Source of the DNA: XYD2-FULL-39-9 sp964363685
Lineage (GTDB): Bacteria; Patescibacteriota; Patescibacteriia; Magasanikbacterales; GWA2-37-8
Direction: 5' to 3'
Assembly: GCA_964363685.1 (NCBI GenBank)
Contig: CAYIJG010000009.1
Coordinates: 1 to 24,746, forward strand
Length of the DNA stretch: 24,746 nucleotides
Shown: piece by piece, positions 8,622-17,379 of the stretch
How the letters are laid out: the number at the start of each line of letters is the position of its first letter
Position numbering within the stretch: the first letter of the stretch is position 1
Program-made: the position numbers and the translations under genes
The notes under the pieces: model-generated
Databases searched by the model: none
What the model saw: the letters and a program-made list of their open reading frames with translations, nothing else
What the model was told of the DNA's origin: nothing

Positions 8622-9653
8622 ATGCAAGAAAAATTACAACAATTAAAAACCGAAGCGCTTACAGCCTTGAATTCTATCAAGGACAAGTTGCAGCTGGAAG
8701 AACTGGAAACAAAATTACTTGGTCGTAAAGGTGGTCAACTTACCGAACTGCTCAAAGGCTTAAAAGATTTGGGCGAAGACGCCAAACGACAAGTAGGGCA
8801 ATTGGCCAATGAAGTAAAAAAATCAGTCGAAGAAGCGATAACGAAAAAGAAAAAAGAATTTATTCAGCAAGAGATGTCAGGATTGCTTGAGAAAGAATAT
8901 ATCGATATTACGCAACCAGCCTTGCCAGCCAAAAATCTTGGTCATTTGCATCCTAACACTATCATTCAAAATGATTTAGAAGACCTCTTTACGTCTATGG
9001 GTTTTATGGTGCTTGATGGGCCAGAATTAGAAAGTGATTATTATAATTTTACCGCTTTAAATGTTCCCGAGGATCATCCGGCGCGGGATATGCAAGACAC
9101 TTTTTATATTAAGGGACATTCGGATTGGCTGATGCGAACCCAAACTTCGCCAGTGCAAGTAAGATCCATGCAAAAACATGGCGTGCCACTACGGGTGATT
9201 GTTCCTGGCAAATGTTATCGTAATGAAGCGACTGATCCTCGCCACGAGCATACTTTTTATCAGCTTGAAGGTTTGGTGGTAGACAAAGATATTAATTTTA
9301 GCCATCTCAAAGGTGTTTTGGAAGCGGTGGCCAAACACTTGTATGGTCCGAAAACACAGATTCGTCTGTTGCCGAAATTTTATCCGTTTGTGGAACCGGG
9401 TGTGAGCGGAGAAGTGACGTGCTTTTTGTGTGAAGGCAAAGGTTGTCGAGTTTGCAAACAAACTGGCTGGCTTGAGATCTTTGGCGCGGGCATGGTCCAT
9501 CCGAGTGTGCTCAAAGAGGGTGGAGTTGATCCTAATGTCTATCAAGGTTTTGCTTTTGGTTTTGGTCTGACAAGGTTGGTAATGCTTAAATATGGGATAG
9601 AGGATGTGAGATTATTGGAGAGCGGGGATTTACGATTTTTAGAACAATTCTAG
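8622..9653 (+). CDS. pheS: Phenylalanyl-tRNA synthetase alpha subunit
   Basis: Catalytic alpha subunit (343 aa) of the alpha2-beta2 enzyme that charges tRNA-Phe. An N-terminal coiled coil (about 1-85) is followed by the class II core: TQPALPAKNLGHLHP, motif 2 around CYRNEATDPRHEHTFYQLEG, and motif 3 GFAFGFGLTRLVMLKYGI. A CFLCEGKGCRVC segment near residue 267 forms a CxxC-x4-CxxC knuckle, a possible zinc site seen in some bacterial PheS branches. The start codon follows the rseP stop by 3 bp, indicating co-transcription with the protease. Confidence 0.97.
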   Translation: MQEKLQQLKTEALTALNSIKDKLQLEELETKLLGRKGGQLTELLKGLKDLGEDAKRQVGQLANEVKKSVEEAITKKKKEFIQQEMSGLLEKEYIDITQPALPAKNLGHLHPNTIIQNDLEDLFTSMGFMVLDGPELESDYYNFTALNVPEDHPARDMQDTFYIKGHSDWLMRTQTSPVQVRSMQKHGVPLRVIVPGKCYRNEATDPRHEHTFYQLEGLVVDKDINFSHLKGVLEAVAKHLYGPKTQIRLLPKFYPFVEPGVSGEVTCFLCEGKGCRVCKQTGWLEIFGAGMVHPSVLKEGGVDPNVYQGFAFGFGLTRLVMLKYGIEDVRLLESGDLRFLEQF

Positions 9654-9663
9654 AATTAAATTT

Positions 9664-10128
9664 ATGTCAGAAAGAAATGAGAGAGGAGTTACTTCATCAG
9701 CAGAAGCTATGAGATTGACCCGTGAACAAATACTTCGGCCAGATTTTGATGAATCACAACGTGCTTTATTGGTAAGTGGGGTAGTAAGTGCTGTGAATGA
9801 AACTGAATATCCTAGGGCTGTAGCAGAGTTTTCACCAGCAGAAATGAATTTACTAACCAACCGAGAGATAACGGTAGCATATTTAATTGCTATGGAAGGT
9901 GCAGAGTGGTTTGAAGTACAAAAAAAACGATGGGTGGGCAGAACCGAAAGTGTAGAGGGTGCATTACAAAAAGCTCAAGTTGCTAATGAGTCACAAACAA
10001 TATATGGCTTAGGTGGAAATAGAAGATATGATGTGTATCCGGATGGGCGTGTGTGTTTGCTTGGATATTCAACAAAGGATAAATCAATAATAGCTAAGGC
10101 TAAGAAGTTAGGTTTTGAAATTATATAA
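9664..10128 (+). CDS. Uncharacterised protein encoded between pheS and pheT
   Basis: Protein of 154 aa that I do not recognise. The N-terminal half is acidic and helical. The C-terminal part (about 110-150) looks like a small alpha/beta fold: YGLGGNRRYDVYPDGRVCLL followed by a basic helix KDKSIIAKAKKLGFE. No membrane segment or signal peptide. It starts 10 bp after pheS and its TAA lies 1 nt before the pheT ATG, so it is embedded in the operon and probably coupled to pheT translation. pheS and pheT are usually adjacent, so this is an insertion into a conserved pair. Confidence 0.75.
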   Translation: MSERNERGVTSSAEAMRLTREQILRPDFDESQRALLVSGVVSAVNETEYPRAVAEFSPAEMNLLTNREITVAYLIAMEGAEWFEVQKKRWVGRTESVEGALQKAQVANESQTIYGLGGNRRYDVYPDGRVCLLGYSTKDKSIIAKAKKLGFEII

Positions 10129-10129
10129 T

Positions 10130-12574
10130 ATGTTAATATCCTATAACTGGCTCAAAAAAAACGTTAATCTATCTGATTCCACTATACCCGAAGAAGTTTC
10201 TGAAAAACTTAAGGCTAGTACGGTGGAAGTAGAAAAGATAGAAGTCCAAGGCAAAAACTTGGAAAATATTGTGGTAGGTAAAATTTTATCTGTGGAAAAA
10301 CATCCAAATGCCGATAAATTAAAATTATGTAAGGTAGATGTGGGTAATGAACAATTACAAATTGTTTGTGGAGGCAGTAATGTGGCCGAAGGCATGCTAG
10401 TGGCGCTAGCCAAAGTCGGGTCAAAAGTAAAATGGCATGGCGAAGGTGATTTGATAGAACTCAAACCAACCAAGATTCGCGATGTAGAATCTGCCGGGAT
10501 GATCTGCGCTTCGACTGAAATCGGTTTGGGAGAAATGTTCCCGCTTAAAGACGAAAAAGAAATTTTGGATTTGACTTATACTAAAGCAAAGCCGGGAACT
10601 CCTATGGCTCAAGCTTTGGGTTTAGATGATGCAATTTTAGAAATAGACAACAAATCACTCAGCAATCGCCCAGATTTATGGGGTCATTATGGTATTGCGC
10701 GAGAGGTGGCCGTACTTTTTAATAAGCATTTAAAAGAACATAAAATAGAAAAGATTAAGCCTGGAAAGGAAATAAAAATTTCTGTGGATATTCAAGATAA
10801 AAAATTATGTCCGCGCTATATGGCGGTGGCGATGTCGGGAATTAAAGTTGGAGAATCTCCGCAGTGGTTGAAAAAAAGTTTGTCAGCCGTGGGTCTGCGA
10901 AGTATAAATAATATTGTGGATATTACTAATTTTGTCATGTTGGATTTGGGTCAGCCCATGCATGCCTTTGATGCCTCAAAAATAAAAAATTCTAAAATAG
11001 TAGTTCGTCTTGCCAAAGATGGTGAGGAATTTATCACACTTGATGAGCAAACCAGAAAATTAGATTCTTCAATGTTAATGATTTGTACGGAAGAAAAATC
11101 ATTGGCTATTGCCGGTGTAATGGGTGGAATGGAGAGTGGGATTAACGATCAAACTAATACGATTATTTTTGAATCAGCTAACTTTGAGCCTGGTTCTATT
11201 CGCACCACTTCTACCAAATTAGGACTACGTACTGATTCTTCGGCGCGATTTGAAAAAAGTTTGGATCCGAATTTGACAATATTAGCCCTAGAAAAAGCCG
11301 TAGAGTTGGTTTTAGAGTGTTGCCCGGGAGCAAAAGTAGCAAGCAAAGTAATAGATGAATCAAATTTTGCCTTGAAGCAAGGGCCGATTGAATTTAGTTT
11401 GGAATTTTTAGAGAAAAAAATTGGCGTTCACATACCGCCAAAAGAAGTGGTGCGGATTTTGGAGCAGTTGGGTTTTGTTGTAAAGACTAAAGGTAAAGAC
11501 TTGTTGGTTAAAATTCCAAGTTGGCGCGCGACTAAGGATATCTCTATTGCCGAAGATTTGGTGGAAGAAGTGATTCGTATTTATGGATATGACAAGATTG
11601 GCGCAACTATGCCAAATTTTTCTGTTACTCCGCCCGAGCAAAATAAATTGCGAGCATTAGAACGAGAGATAAAAGATATTTTGGTTCGAACTTTGAGCTA
11701 TACCGAAGTCTATAATTACTCTTTTGTTAGCGCTCCGCAAATAGAAAAGATGGGAGATAATTTGTCCAAATATATTGAGCTGGACAATCCATTATCAAAA
11801 GAAAAACCTTACTTGCGACGTAATCTGTTGCCAAATTTATTAGAGAATATAAATAATAATATTGATAATTATTCTGAAGTCAAAATTTTTGAGATTGGCA
11901 AAGTTTTTTCTACTAAAGAAAGTGGTCTGCGCGTGGATAGTAATGGTGATAGTTTGTTGCCAAGACAAGATACATGGCTTGCGACTGTATATGCTGGCAA
12001 GAAAGACGTTGTGCCATTTTGGCAAGCCAGACACGCCTTAGAAAATGTTTTTACTAAGCTTAACCTTGATTTTCAAATTGTGTCCCATGATAAAGTGCAA
12101 CCATGGGAGCATCCATCCAGATTAGCGTTGGTTCTTTGCGGCGATGAAACTATAGGCATATTGTGCGAAATTAATCCGTTGGTATCACAAAATCTTGGTA
12201 TTGAGCAACGTGTGGGTGTGTTGCAACTAAATTTATCTTTATTAGAAGATGTCGTAGCTAAACAAGTAGGCAAGGTGAGCTATAAAACAGCCTCTATTTA
12301 TCCTGAGATTAGTCGCGATTTGGCGATAGTCGTTAAAAAACAAGTAGCGCATCAAGATATTTTGTCGGCTGTGCTTGCGTCCGATCCATTACTAAAGACT
12401 GTCAGCTTGTTTGATGTGTTTGAAGGCGCAAATATTGGCGCGGAAAATAAAAGTATGGCATATAGATTTGTTTATCAACACAATGAACGCACGCTCGTGA
12501 CCGAAGAAGTAGAAAAAGCCCATAATAATATTATAAAAATTTTAAAAGAGAAATTTAACGCGGAGGTAAGGTAG
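10130..12574 (+). CDS. pheT: Phenylalanyl-tRNA synthetase beta subunit
   Basis: Beta subunit (814 aa) that binds tRNA-Phe and edits mischarged Tyr-tRNA-Phe. Domains in order: tRNA-binding OB fold (VVGKILSVEKHPNADKLKLC, about 48-150), B3/B4 editing region (about 205-385), B5 (about 390-470), the inactive class II core (about 475-690) and the C-terminal FDX-ACB anticodon-binding domain (YPEISRDLAIVV onward, about 715-814). The start at 10130 (MLISYNWLKK) is preferred to an in-frame ATG 15 nt upstream because family members begin with this motif, and the upstream ATG would overlap the preceding gene. Confidence 0.97.
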   Translation: MLISYNWLKKNVNLSDSTIPEEVSEKLKASTVEVEKIEVQGKNLENIVVGKILSVEKHPNADKLKLCKVDVGNEQLQIVCGGSNVAEGMLVALAKVGSKVKWHGEGDLIELKPTKIRDVESAGMICASTEIGLGEMFPLKDEKEILDLTYTKAKPGTPMAQALGLDDAILEIDNKSLSNRPDLWGHYGIAREVAVLFNKHLKEHKIEKIKPGKEIKISVDIQDKKLCPRYMAVAMSGIKVGESPQWLKKSLSAVGLRSINNIVDITNFVMLDLGQPMHAFDASKIKNSKIVVRLAKDGEEFITLDEQTRKLDSSMLMICTEEKSLAIAGVMGGMESGINDQTNTIIFESANFEPGSIRTTSTKLGLRTDSSARFEKSLDPNLTILALEKAVELVLECCPGAKVASKVIDESNFALKQGPIEFSLEFLEKKIGVHIPPKEVVRILEQLGFVVKTKGKDLLVKIPSWRATKDISIAEDLVEEVIRIYGYDKIGATMPNFSVTPPEQNKLRALEREIKDILVRTLSYTEVYNYSFVSAPQIEKMGDNLSKYIELDNPLSKEKPYLRRNLLPNLLENINNNIDNYSEVKIFEIGKVFSTKESGLRVDSNGDSLLPRQDTWLATVYAGKKDVVPFWQARHALENVFTKLNLDFQIVSHDKVQPWEHPSRLALVLCGDETIGILCEINPLVSQNLGIEQRVGVLQLNLSLLEDVVAKQVGKVSYKTASIYPEISRDLAIVVKKQVAHQDILSAVLASDPLLKTVSLFDVFEGANIGAENKSMAYRFVYQHNERTLVTEEVEKAHNNIIKILKEKFNAEVR

Positions 12575-12581
12575 GTTTCTT

Positions 12582-12854
12582 ATGAAAGAAATTGATCAAT
12601 TAGAAATTGAGAGAGAGTTAATATCACTTGATTTAGAAATTAGAGAGATACAGTGGGAGTTAAATGTTTTAACCGACTCTTTAAGTGCTCCAAAGAGTAG
12701 AACACCTGAAGGTAATATCTTTGAGAAAAAAAGAGCTTCAGTTCAGGATGCTGTATCTGCTTTGATGAAGGATTTAACAACTAAAGAAAATAGAGTATCT
12801 GAATTGAGACCAAGATCTCAGCCTGGAAATGAAGGAAAAAATAGAATGCTTTAA
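12582..12854 (+). CDS. Small coiled-coil protein, unknown function
   Basis: Protein of 90 aa, strongly acidic and helical over its first 45 residues (repeated E-L-D-L-E-I heptads) and again over residues 55-80, likely a two-helix coiled coil. The middle (SAPKSRTPEG) and the end are flexible. Begins 7 bp after pheT and therefore looks like the last gene of that operon. No family recognised; it resembles the short coiled-coil proteins frequent in reduced genomes. Confidence 0.65.
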   Translation: MKEIDQLEIERELISLDLEIREIQWELNVLTDSLSAPKSRTPEGNIFEKKRASVQDAVSALMKDLTTKENRVSELRPRSQPGNEGKNRML

Positions 12855-12863
12855 ATAATTTTC

Positions 12864-12892
12864 TTGACACAAATTTTTTAGAGTGAGATAAT
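12864..12892 (+). promoter_or_regulatory. Strong promoter for the coiled-coil/membrane protein pair
   Basis: TTGACA (12864-12869), 17 bp, GATAAT (12887-12892): the best consensus -35 in the window. The expected start near 12899 gives a leader of about 25 nt before the ATG at 12924. Confidence 0.8.
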
Positions 12893-12923
12893 ATACTTAG
12901 ATTTTTTTACCAATCATTATATT

Positions 12924-13238
12924 ATGGAAAAAGAAACTACAATTAATGAACTCATGGAATTCTTGGCTGAGAACATGGTGACCAAGCAGGAATTTTCTGA
13001 AACAATTAAGAGTGTACGTTCTGAAATGGCAACTGGTTTTGAAGAATTACGCACAGAAATGACTGCGGGTTTTAGAATGATCAGAGAAGAGTTAGATGAT
13101 ATTAAAAACAGATTAGAAAAACTTGAGAAAAGAACTCTAGAAGATGCGGACGCGTCAGCCAGGGATGTTTTAGAACTACGCCAAAGAGTTGATATGCTAG
13201 AAAAACAAGTTCGCCAATTACAAACAATTAAAACTTAA
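12924..13238 (+). CDS. Coiled-coil protein with heptad repeats, unknown function
   Basis: Protein of 104 aa, almost wholly coiled coil. A short N-terminal helix is followed by recurring 11-residue-like units (VRSEMATGFEELRTEMTAGF, then MIREELDDIKNRLEKLEKR) and a second coiled coil ending in LRQRVDMLEKQVRQLQ. The repeats MATGFEELR and MTAGFRMIR suggest internal duplication. Such proteins usually oligomerise or act as spacers; no enzyme motif is present. It is the first gene of a discrete unit with its own promoter and terminator, ahead of a membrane-anchored protein. Confidence 0.75.
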   Translation: MEKETTINELMEFLAENMVTKQEFSETIKSVRSEMATGFEELRTEMTAGFRMIREELDDIKNRLEKLEKRTLEDADASARDVLELRQRVDMLEKQVRQLQTIKT

Positions 13239-13240
13239 TT

Positions 13241-13258
13241 TATTTAATAGGAGGGAAA
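13241..13258 (+). promoter_or_regulatory. Clear Shine-Dalgarno site (AGGAGGG)
   Basis: AGGAGGG a few nt before the ATG at 13260. Notable because most genes in this window lack a visible SD, so this gene is probably translated at high efficiency. Confidence 0.7.
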
Positions 13259-13259
13259 T

Positions 13260-13646
13260 ATGATTGAAACATCAAAAGATATTTTATATCTTGTCATCGC
13301 GTTCTGCGTTTTATGGGTCACAGTTTTCTTGTGTTGGATGTTTTACTATGTCACGAGAATTTTAAAAAATGCGAATCAGATTGCCGAAGAGTTTCGTTCT
13401 CGTTTGCAGATGCTTACTGAAGGTATAAATTATCTGCGAGGCAAGATAGAGAATATCCATAGCTTGGTAAGTATGGCTAGTGGCGGAGTAGCGGGAATGG
13501 TAAAAAGCGCAGTCACAAAGAAAGCAAATGACTGGATAAATAAAGGCTCCGCGCGAGCTAATAGTGCGGCTAGAGATGCAGTAGAAAAAGCTGTAGAGGC
13601 CACAGCCAAGAAAATGAAAAAAACAGCTAGAAACATTAAAAGATAA
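13260..13646 (+). CDS. Membrane-anchored YtxH-like protein
   Basis: Protein of 128 aa with one N-terminal membrane helix (about residues 8-32, VIAFCVLWVTVFLCWMFYYV) followed by an amphipathic helical region and a very basic, alanine- and lysine-rich tail (AVEKAVEATAKKMKKTARN). The organisation resembles YtxH-type general stress proteins and late-embryogenesis-like tails, but the similarity is compositional and no function is assigned. Second gene of a two-gene unit with a strong SD and a perfect terminator 14 bp after the stop; both argue for abundant expression. Confidence 0.7.
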   Translation: MIETSKDILYLVIAFCVLWVTVFLCWMFYYVTRILKNANQIAEEFRSRLQMLTEGINYLRGKIENIHSLVSMASGGVAGMVKSAVTKKANDWINKGSARANSAARDAVEKAVEATAKKMKKTARNIKR

Positions 13647-13660
13647 ATTGAAATTTAAAT

Positions 13661-13690
13661 AAAAAATCCCCTAAATTTAGGGGATTTTTT
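13661..13690. terminator. Perfect intrinsic terminator
   Basis: A 30-nt perfect palindrome: AAAAAATCCCCTAAA mirrored by TTTAGGGGATTTTTT. The GC-rich core is flanked by A and T tracts, so it works on either strand. It ends the 12924-13646 unit. Confidence 0.92.
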
Positions 13691-13748
13691 ATGTTTGATT
13701 TTGTTTGTGTTTTCAGGTACGATAGGCAAGTTAATACATTTATAAATT

Positions 13749-13846
13749 GTCATTCCGAATCCCTGTAGTGGGTGAGGAATCTAGACATTTTTATTAAATA
13801 ATCGGTATAGATCCCTCGTCGGCCTAAAGGCCTCGCTCGGGATGAC
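13749..13846. repeat. 98-bp palindromic element with GTCATYCCGA ends
   Basis: Terminal inverted repeats GTCATTCCGA (13749-13758) and TCGGGATGAC (13837-13846) match with one difference. An internal palindrome GGCCTAAAGGCC lies near the right end. It carries no ORF. Its ends match those of the element inside tsaD at 17774-17875, so both belong to one MITE-like family. It occupies the intergenic region upstream of dnaE. Confidence 0.75.
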
Positions 13847-13862
13847 AAAAATTTATGTCAGA

Positions 13863-13899
13863 CCCCAGTACCAGATCGCGCTTGGCGATCGGTACGGGG
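13863..13899 (+). repeat. Long GC-rich hairpin just upstream of dnaE
   Basis: Stem CCCC/GGGG, GTACC/GGTAC and GATCGC/GCGATC with two single-A bulges and a GCTTG loop (13863-13899), ending 18 nt before the dnaE ATG. Far more GC-rich than its surroundings. It could be another palindromic repeat or a leader structure limiting dnaE translation. No U tract follows directly, so it is not a typical terminator. Confidence 0.6.
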
Positions 13900-13917
13900 C
13901 AAGTTTTGTTCATCATT

Positions 13918-16900
13918 ATGGAATTTGTCCATCTACACGTTCATAGCCACTACTCGCTTCTTGATGCTCTACCAAAAATAGATGAGCTAGTTGATCATGC
14001 CAAAAAACTTGGCTACAAATCTTTGGCGCTTACCGATCATGGCAACATGTATGGCACGATTGAGTTTTATGAAGCTTGTCAAAAAGCGGGCATCAAACCA
14101 ATTATCGGGATGGAAGCGTATCTAGTGGCAGGCAGTCGCTTTGAAAAAAATAATAGGGATGAAAAAGTTTATCATCAGGTTCTTTTGGCTTTGGATAATG
14201 TTGGTTATAAAAATCTGATGAAATTGGCATCGCTAGCAAGCCTTGAAGGTTTTTCTGATAAGCCTCGTTTGGATAAAGAATTGCTAAAACAATATCATGA
14301 AGGACTGGTGGCTTTATCTGGATGCTTTGCCGGTGAGATACCTTCGATTTTACAAAGGGATGATAATTTTGAAAAAGCTAAAAAGACAGCTTTGGAATAC
14401 CAAGATATTTTTGGCAAAGAAAATTTTTATTTGGAGCTGATGGATCTGCCTGCCTTAGAAGGTCAGATGGATATGAATACAAAACTTATCCAGTTATCGG
14501 CTGAGACTGGTATACCGCTAGTGGTCACCCGAGACTCTCACTACTTGGAAGAAGATGAAGCTGAGGCGCAGGATGTGCTGACTTGTATTAGAGATGGCAA
14601 GACTATGGACGAGGATGGCCGAGCGACCATGAACGGCGTAGATTATTCACTCGCGCCAGCCAAAGAAATTATTAATCGGTTTAAGCATGTACCAGAAGCG
14701 ATTAGCAATACGGTCAAAATTGCCGACAGAGTTAATGTAACGATTGAATTAAATAAATGGCATTTTCCTGCCATAGATATTCCTGACGGTAAAACCGCGG
14801 ATGATTATTTGCGTGAACAAGTCTATGAAAAATTGCCACAGCGTATAGAGATGACGGAAGAGGTAAAAAAACGAGCTGATTACGAGCTTGATATTATTGC
14901 TAAAAAAGGTTACTCACCATATTTTTTGACTGTGGCTGATTATATTAATTACGCTCGCGAACATAGAATTATGGTGACCACTCGCGGTTCGGCTGCCGGG
15001 TCGGTGGTTTCGTTTGCGATGGGAATTGTAATGGATAATCCGCTTTATTTTAAACTGCCTTTTGAACGTTTTTTGAATCCATTTCGCCCGAGTCCGCCTG
15101 ATATTGACGGCGATTTTGCCGATGATAGACGTGACGAGATGATTGCCTATGTGACCAAAAAATACGGTGCTGATAAAGTAGCGCAGATTATTACTTTTGG
15201 GACGATGGCGGCCAGAGGCGCAGTGCGCGATGTGGGTCGCGCGCTCGGTTATTCATATTCTTTTTGTGATCAAATTTCTAAGCTTATTCCTTTTGGAGCG
15301 CAAGGTTTTCAGATGACCATTGCCAAGGCTCTTACTTTGGAACCGGAATTAAAAAAATTATACGACAAGAACGCAGAAGTAAAACGCTTGCTTGATTTGG
15401 CGCAGAAGGTAGAGGGTTGCGCGCGCCACACTTCTATTCATGCCGCGGGAGTTGTTATCTCACCAACGCCACTGACCGATTTTACGCCTGTGCAACTTGA
15501 AACCGGCGGAGATAAAATTGTCACTCAGTATGAAATGGGCTCCGTGGAAAAAGCCGGAGTTTTGAAAATGGATTTTTTAGGCATTCGCAACCTGTCTATC
15601 TTAGGTCGGGCGGTAGAAATTATTGAAAAAACTACAGGCGAAAAAATAGATGTATACGATTTGTATCCATGGAATGACGCTAAGACTTACGAGATGTTAG
15701 CACGCGGAGAAACAGTGGGTGTGTTCCAATTGGCTAGTTCGGGCATGACTCGGTATTTGAAAGAACTAAAACCGACTACAATCTTTGATATCATGGCAAT
15801 GGTGGCCCTATTTCGTCCTGGACCAATGGATTCCATTCCTGATTATATTCAGCGTAGACATCATCCGGAGTTGATAGAATACGAAGACCCAAGAATGAAA
15901 GAGTATCTTGATCAATCTCTGGGGCTCATTGTCTATCAAGACGACGTGCTTCTGACTGCTATAAATTTGGCTGGCTATAATTGGGAAGAAGCTGATAAGT
16001 TTCGTAAAGCCATGGGTAAAAAAATTCCGGAAGAAATGGCAAAACAAAAAGAGAAATTTTTCAAAGGCGCGAAAGAGTTTGGTAAATTATCGAGTGAAAC
16101 AATTAATAAACTTTGGGAACGCATCGAACCGTTTGCGGCTTATGGTTTCGGTAAAGCGCATGCGGCCAGTTATGCGGTTGTGGCGTATCAAACCGCTTAC
16201 CTTAAAGCCAATTTTCCCGTGCAATATATGACGGCGGTGCTGATTGCGGAAAGTGGCGATATTGATAAAGTGCCGGAAATTATTCATGAATGTGAACGCA
16301 TGGGGGTAAAAGTGTTGCCCCCTGATATCAATGAGAGCTTTAAGAGTTTTGCGATGATTGCTGGGGAAAACGGCGTGTCTGCTCACATCCGGTTTGGTCT
16401 TAATGGTATCAAAAATTTGGGTGAGAATATTGCCGAAGCGATTTACCGGGAACGTAAGGCTAATGGTAAGTTCAAAGATTTGCAGGATTTTTTGACTAGA
16501 GTAAAAGATAAAGATTTAAATAAAAAATCTGTCGAAAGCTTGGCTAAATGCGGAGCTTTGGATGGTTTTGGCTATGACAGAGGTGTGCTACTGGCAAATA
16601 TGGAAAATATTTTATCTTTTAGTAAGCAAATAAAAGAAGGTGATACCAACACCCAAAATTCTTTGTTTTCTGGCACATCTCTGGATGCTGTTTCTACTCT
16701 TAAATTAGTAGATGCTAGCCCAGCCAATGAAGCTGACAAATTGACTTGGGAAAAAGAATTGCTTGGGTTTTATATCACATCGCATCCGTTCAAGGTGTAT
16801 CAAGAAATAATGAAAGACACTCTCATACCGCTTAAAGACCTTTCGGCGCAGCCGCGCAATCAGTGGGTGGTGGTGGGAGGGATGCTTGATTCAACCAAGA

Positions 16901-17379
16901 AAAAAATTACGCGCAGTGGCAAGGCCATGATGTTTGCGAAACTGCTTGATACTACTAGTAGTTTGGAATTATTGGTTTTCCCAAAGACCTATGAGACCAC
17001 CGCTGATATTTGGGTGGAAGGCAGGCCGGTGTGTGTGATTGGCCGAACTTCGGAAGAAGAAGGGGATGATAAATTGTTTGTAGAAAAAGCGTATGTTCTG
17101 ACCAAAGAAAATGCCGCCATTCTTGCTAAGCAAATGTCTTTTGGAAAAAGCTATGAAACAAAAAAAGCCTCTGAAACGACTAGCTCTGCGTTTGAAATTG
17201 TCATTAGTCCCGAACAATTAAAATCTCAGGCTGAAGCTATTAAAAATATTTTGAGTCAATATCCGGGAGATGAAGCGGTGGTGTTGAGGGTGGGAGGAAA
17301 AATCATTAGAACTTCTTATCGGGTCAGTAGTTGTGAAGAATTGAAAAGTGATTTAGACAAAGTTTTATTGTCATCCTGA
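13918..17379 (+). CDS. dnaE: DNA polymerase III alpha subunit
   Basis: Replicative polymerase, 1153 aa. An N-terminal PHP domain (FVHLHVHSHYSLLDAL, ALTDHGNMYG) spans about 1-210. The polymerase palm carries PDIDGDF near residue 395 and KMDFLG near 549, the three catalytic aspartates. ARHTSIHAAGVV and the fingers follow, with helix-hairpin-helix motifs at about 810-880 and an OB fold at about 980-1060 (QWVVVGGMLDSTKKKITRSGK). The start at 13918 is chosen because MEFVHLHVH is the family N-terminus; an in-frame ATG at 13855 would translate the hairpin at 13863-13899. The last three codons and the stop come from the palindrome at 17369-17435. I see no clear promoter. Confidence 0.96.
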   Translation: MEFVHLHVHSHYSLLDALPKIDELVDHAKKLGYKSLALTDHGNMYGTIEFYEACQKAGIKPIIGMEAYLVAGSRFEKNNRDEKVYHQVLLALDNVGYKNLMKLASLASLEGFSDKPRLDKELLKQYHEGLVALSGCFAGEIPSILQRDDNFEKAKKTALEYQDIFGKENFYLELMDLPALEGQMDMNTKLIQLSAETGIPLVVTRDSHYLEEDEAEAQDVLTCIRDGKTMDEDGRATMNGVDYSLAPAKEIINRFKHVPEAISNTVKIADRVNVTIELNKWHFPAIDIPDGKTADDYLREQVYEKLPQRIEMTEEVKKRADYELDIIAKKGYSPYFLTVADYINYAREHRIMVTTRGSAAGSVVSFAMGIVMDNPLYFKLPFERFLNPFRPSPPDIDGDFADDRRDEMIAYVTKKYGADKVAQIITFGTMAARGAVRDVGRALGYSYSFCDQISKLIPFGAQGFQMTIAKALTLEPELKKLYDKNAEVKRLLDLAQKVEGCARHTSIHAAGVVISPTPLTDFTPVQLETGGDKIVTQYEMGSVEKAGVLKMDFLGIRNLSILGRAVEIIEKTTGEKIDVYDLYPWNDAKTYEMLARGETVGVFQLASSGMTRYLKELKPTTIFDIMAMVALFRPGPMDSIPDYIQRRHHPELIEYEDPRMKEYLDQSLGLIVYQDDVLLTAINLAGYNWEEADKFRKAMGKKIPEEMAKQKEKFFKGAKEFGKLSSETINKLWERIEPFAAYGFGKAHAASYAVVAYQTAYLKANFPVQYMTAVLIAESGDIDKVPEIIHECERMGVKVLPPDINESFKSFAMIAGENGVSAHIRFGLNGIKNLGENIAEAIYRERKANGKFKDLQDFLTRVKDKDLNKKSVESLAKCGALDGFGYDRGVLLANMENILSFSKQIKEGDTNTQNSLFSGTSLDAVSTLKLVDASPANEADKLTWEKELLGFYITSHPFKVYQEIMKDTLIPLKDLSAQPRNQWVVVGGMLDSTKKKITRSGKAMMFAKLLDTTSSLELLVFPKTYETTADIWVEGRPVCVIGRTSEEEGDDKLFVEKAYVLTKENAAILAKQMSFGKSYETKKASETTSSAFEIVISPEQLKSQAEAIKNILSQYPGDEAVVLRVGGKIIRTSYRVSSCEELKSDLDKVLLSS

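Noticed and set aside
13855..13917. dnaE start at 13855
   Set aside because: The extra 21 residues would be encoded by the GC-rich hairpin; the family N-terminus begins at 13918.
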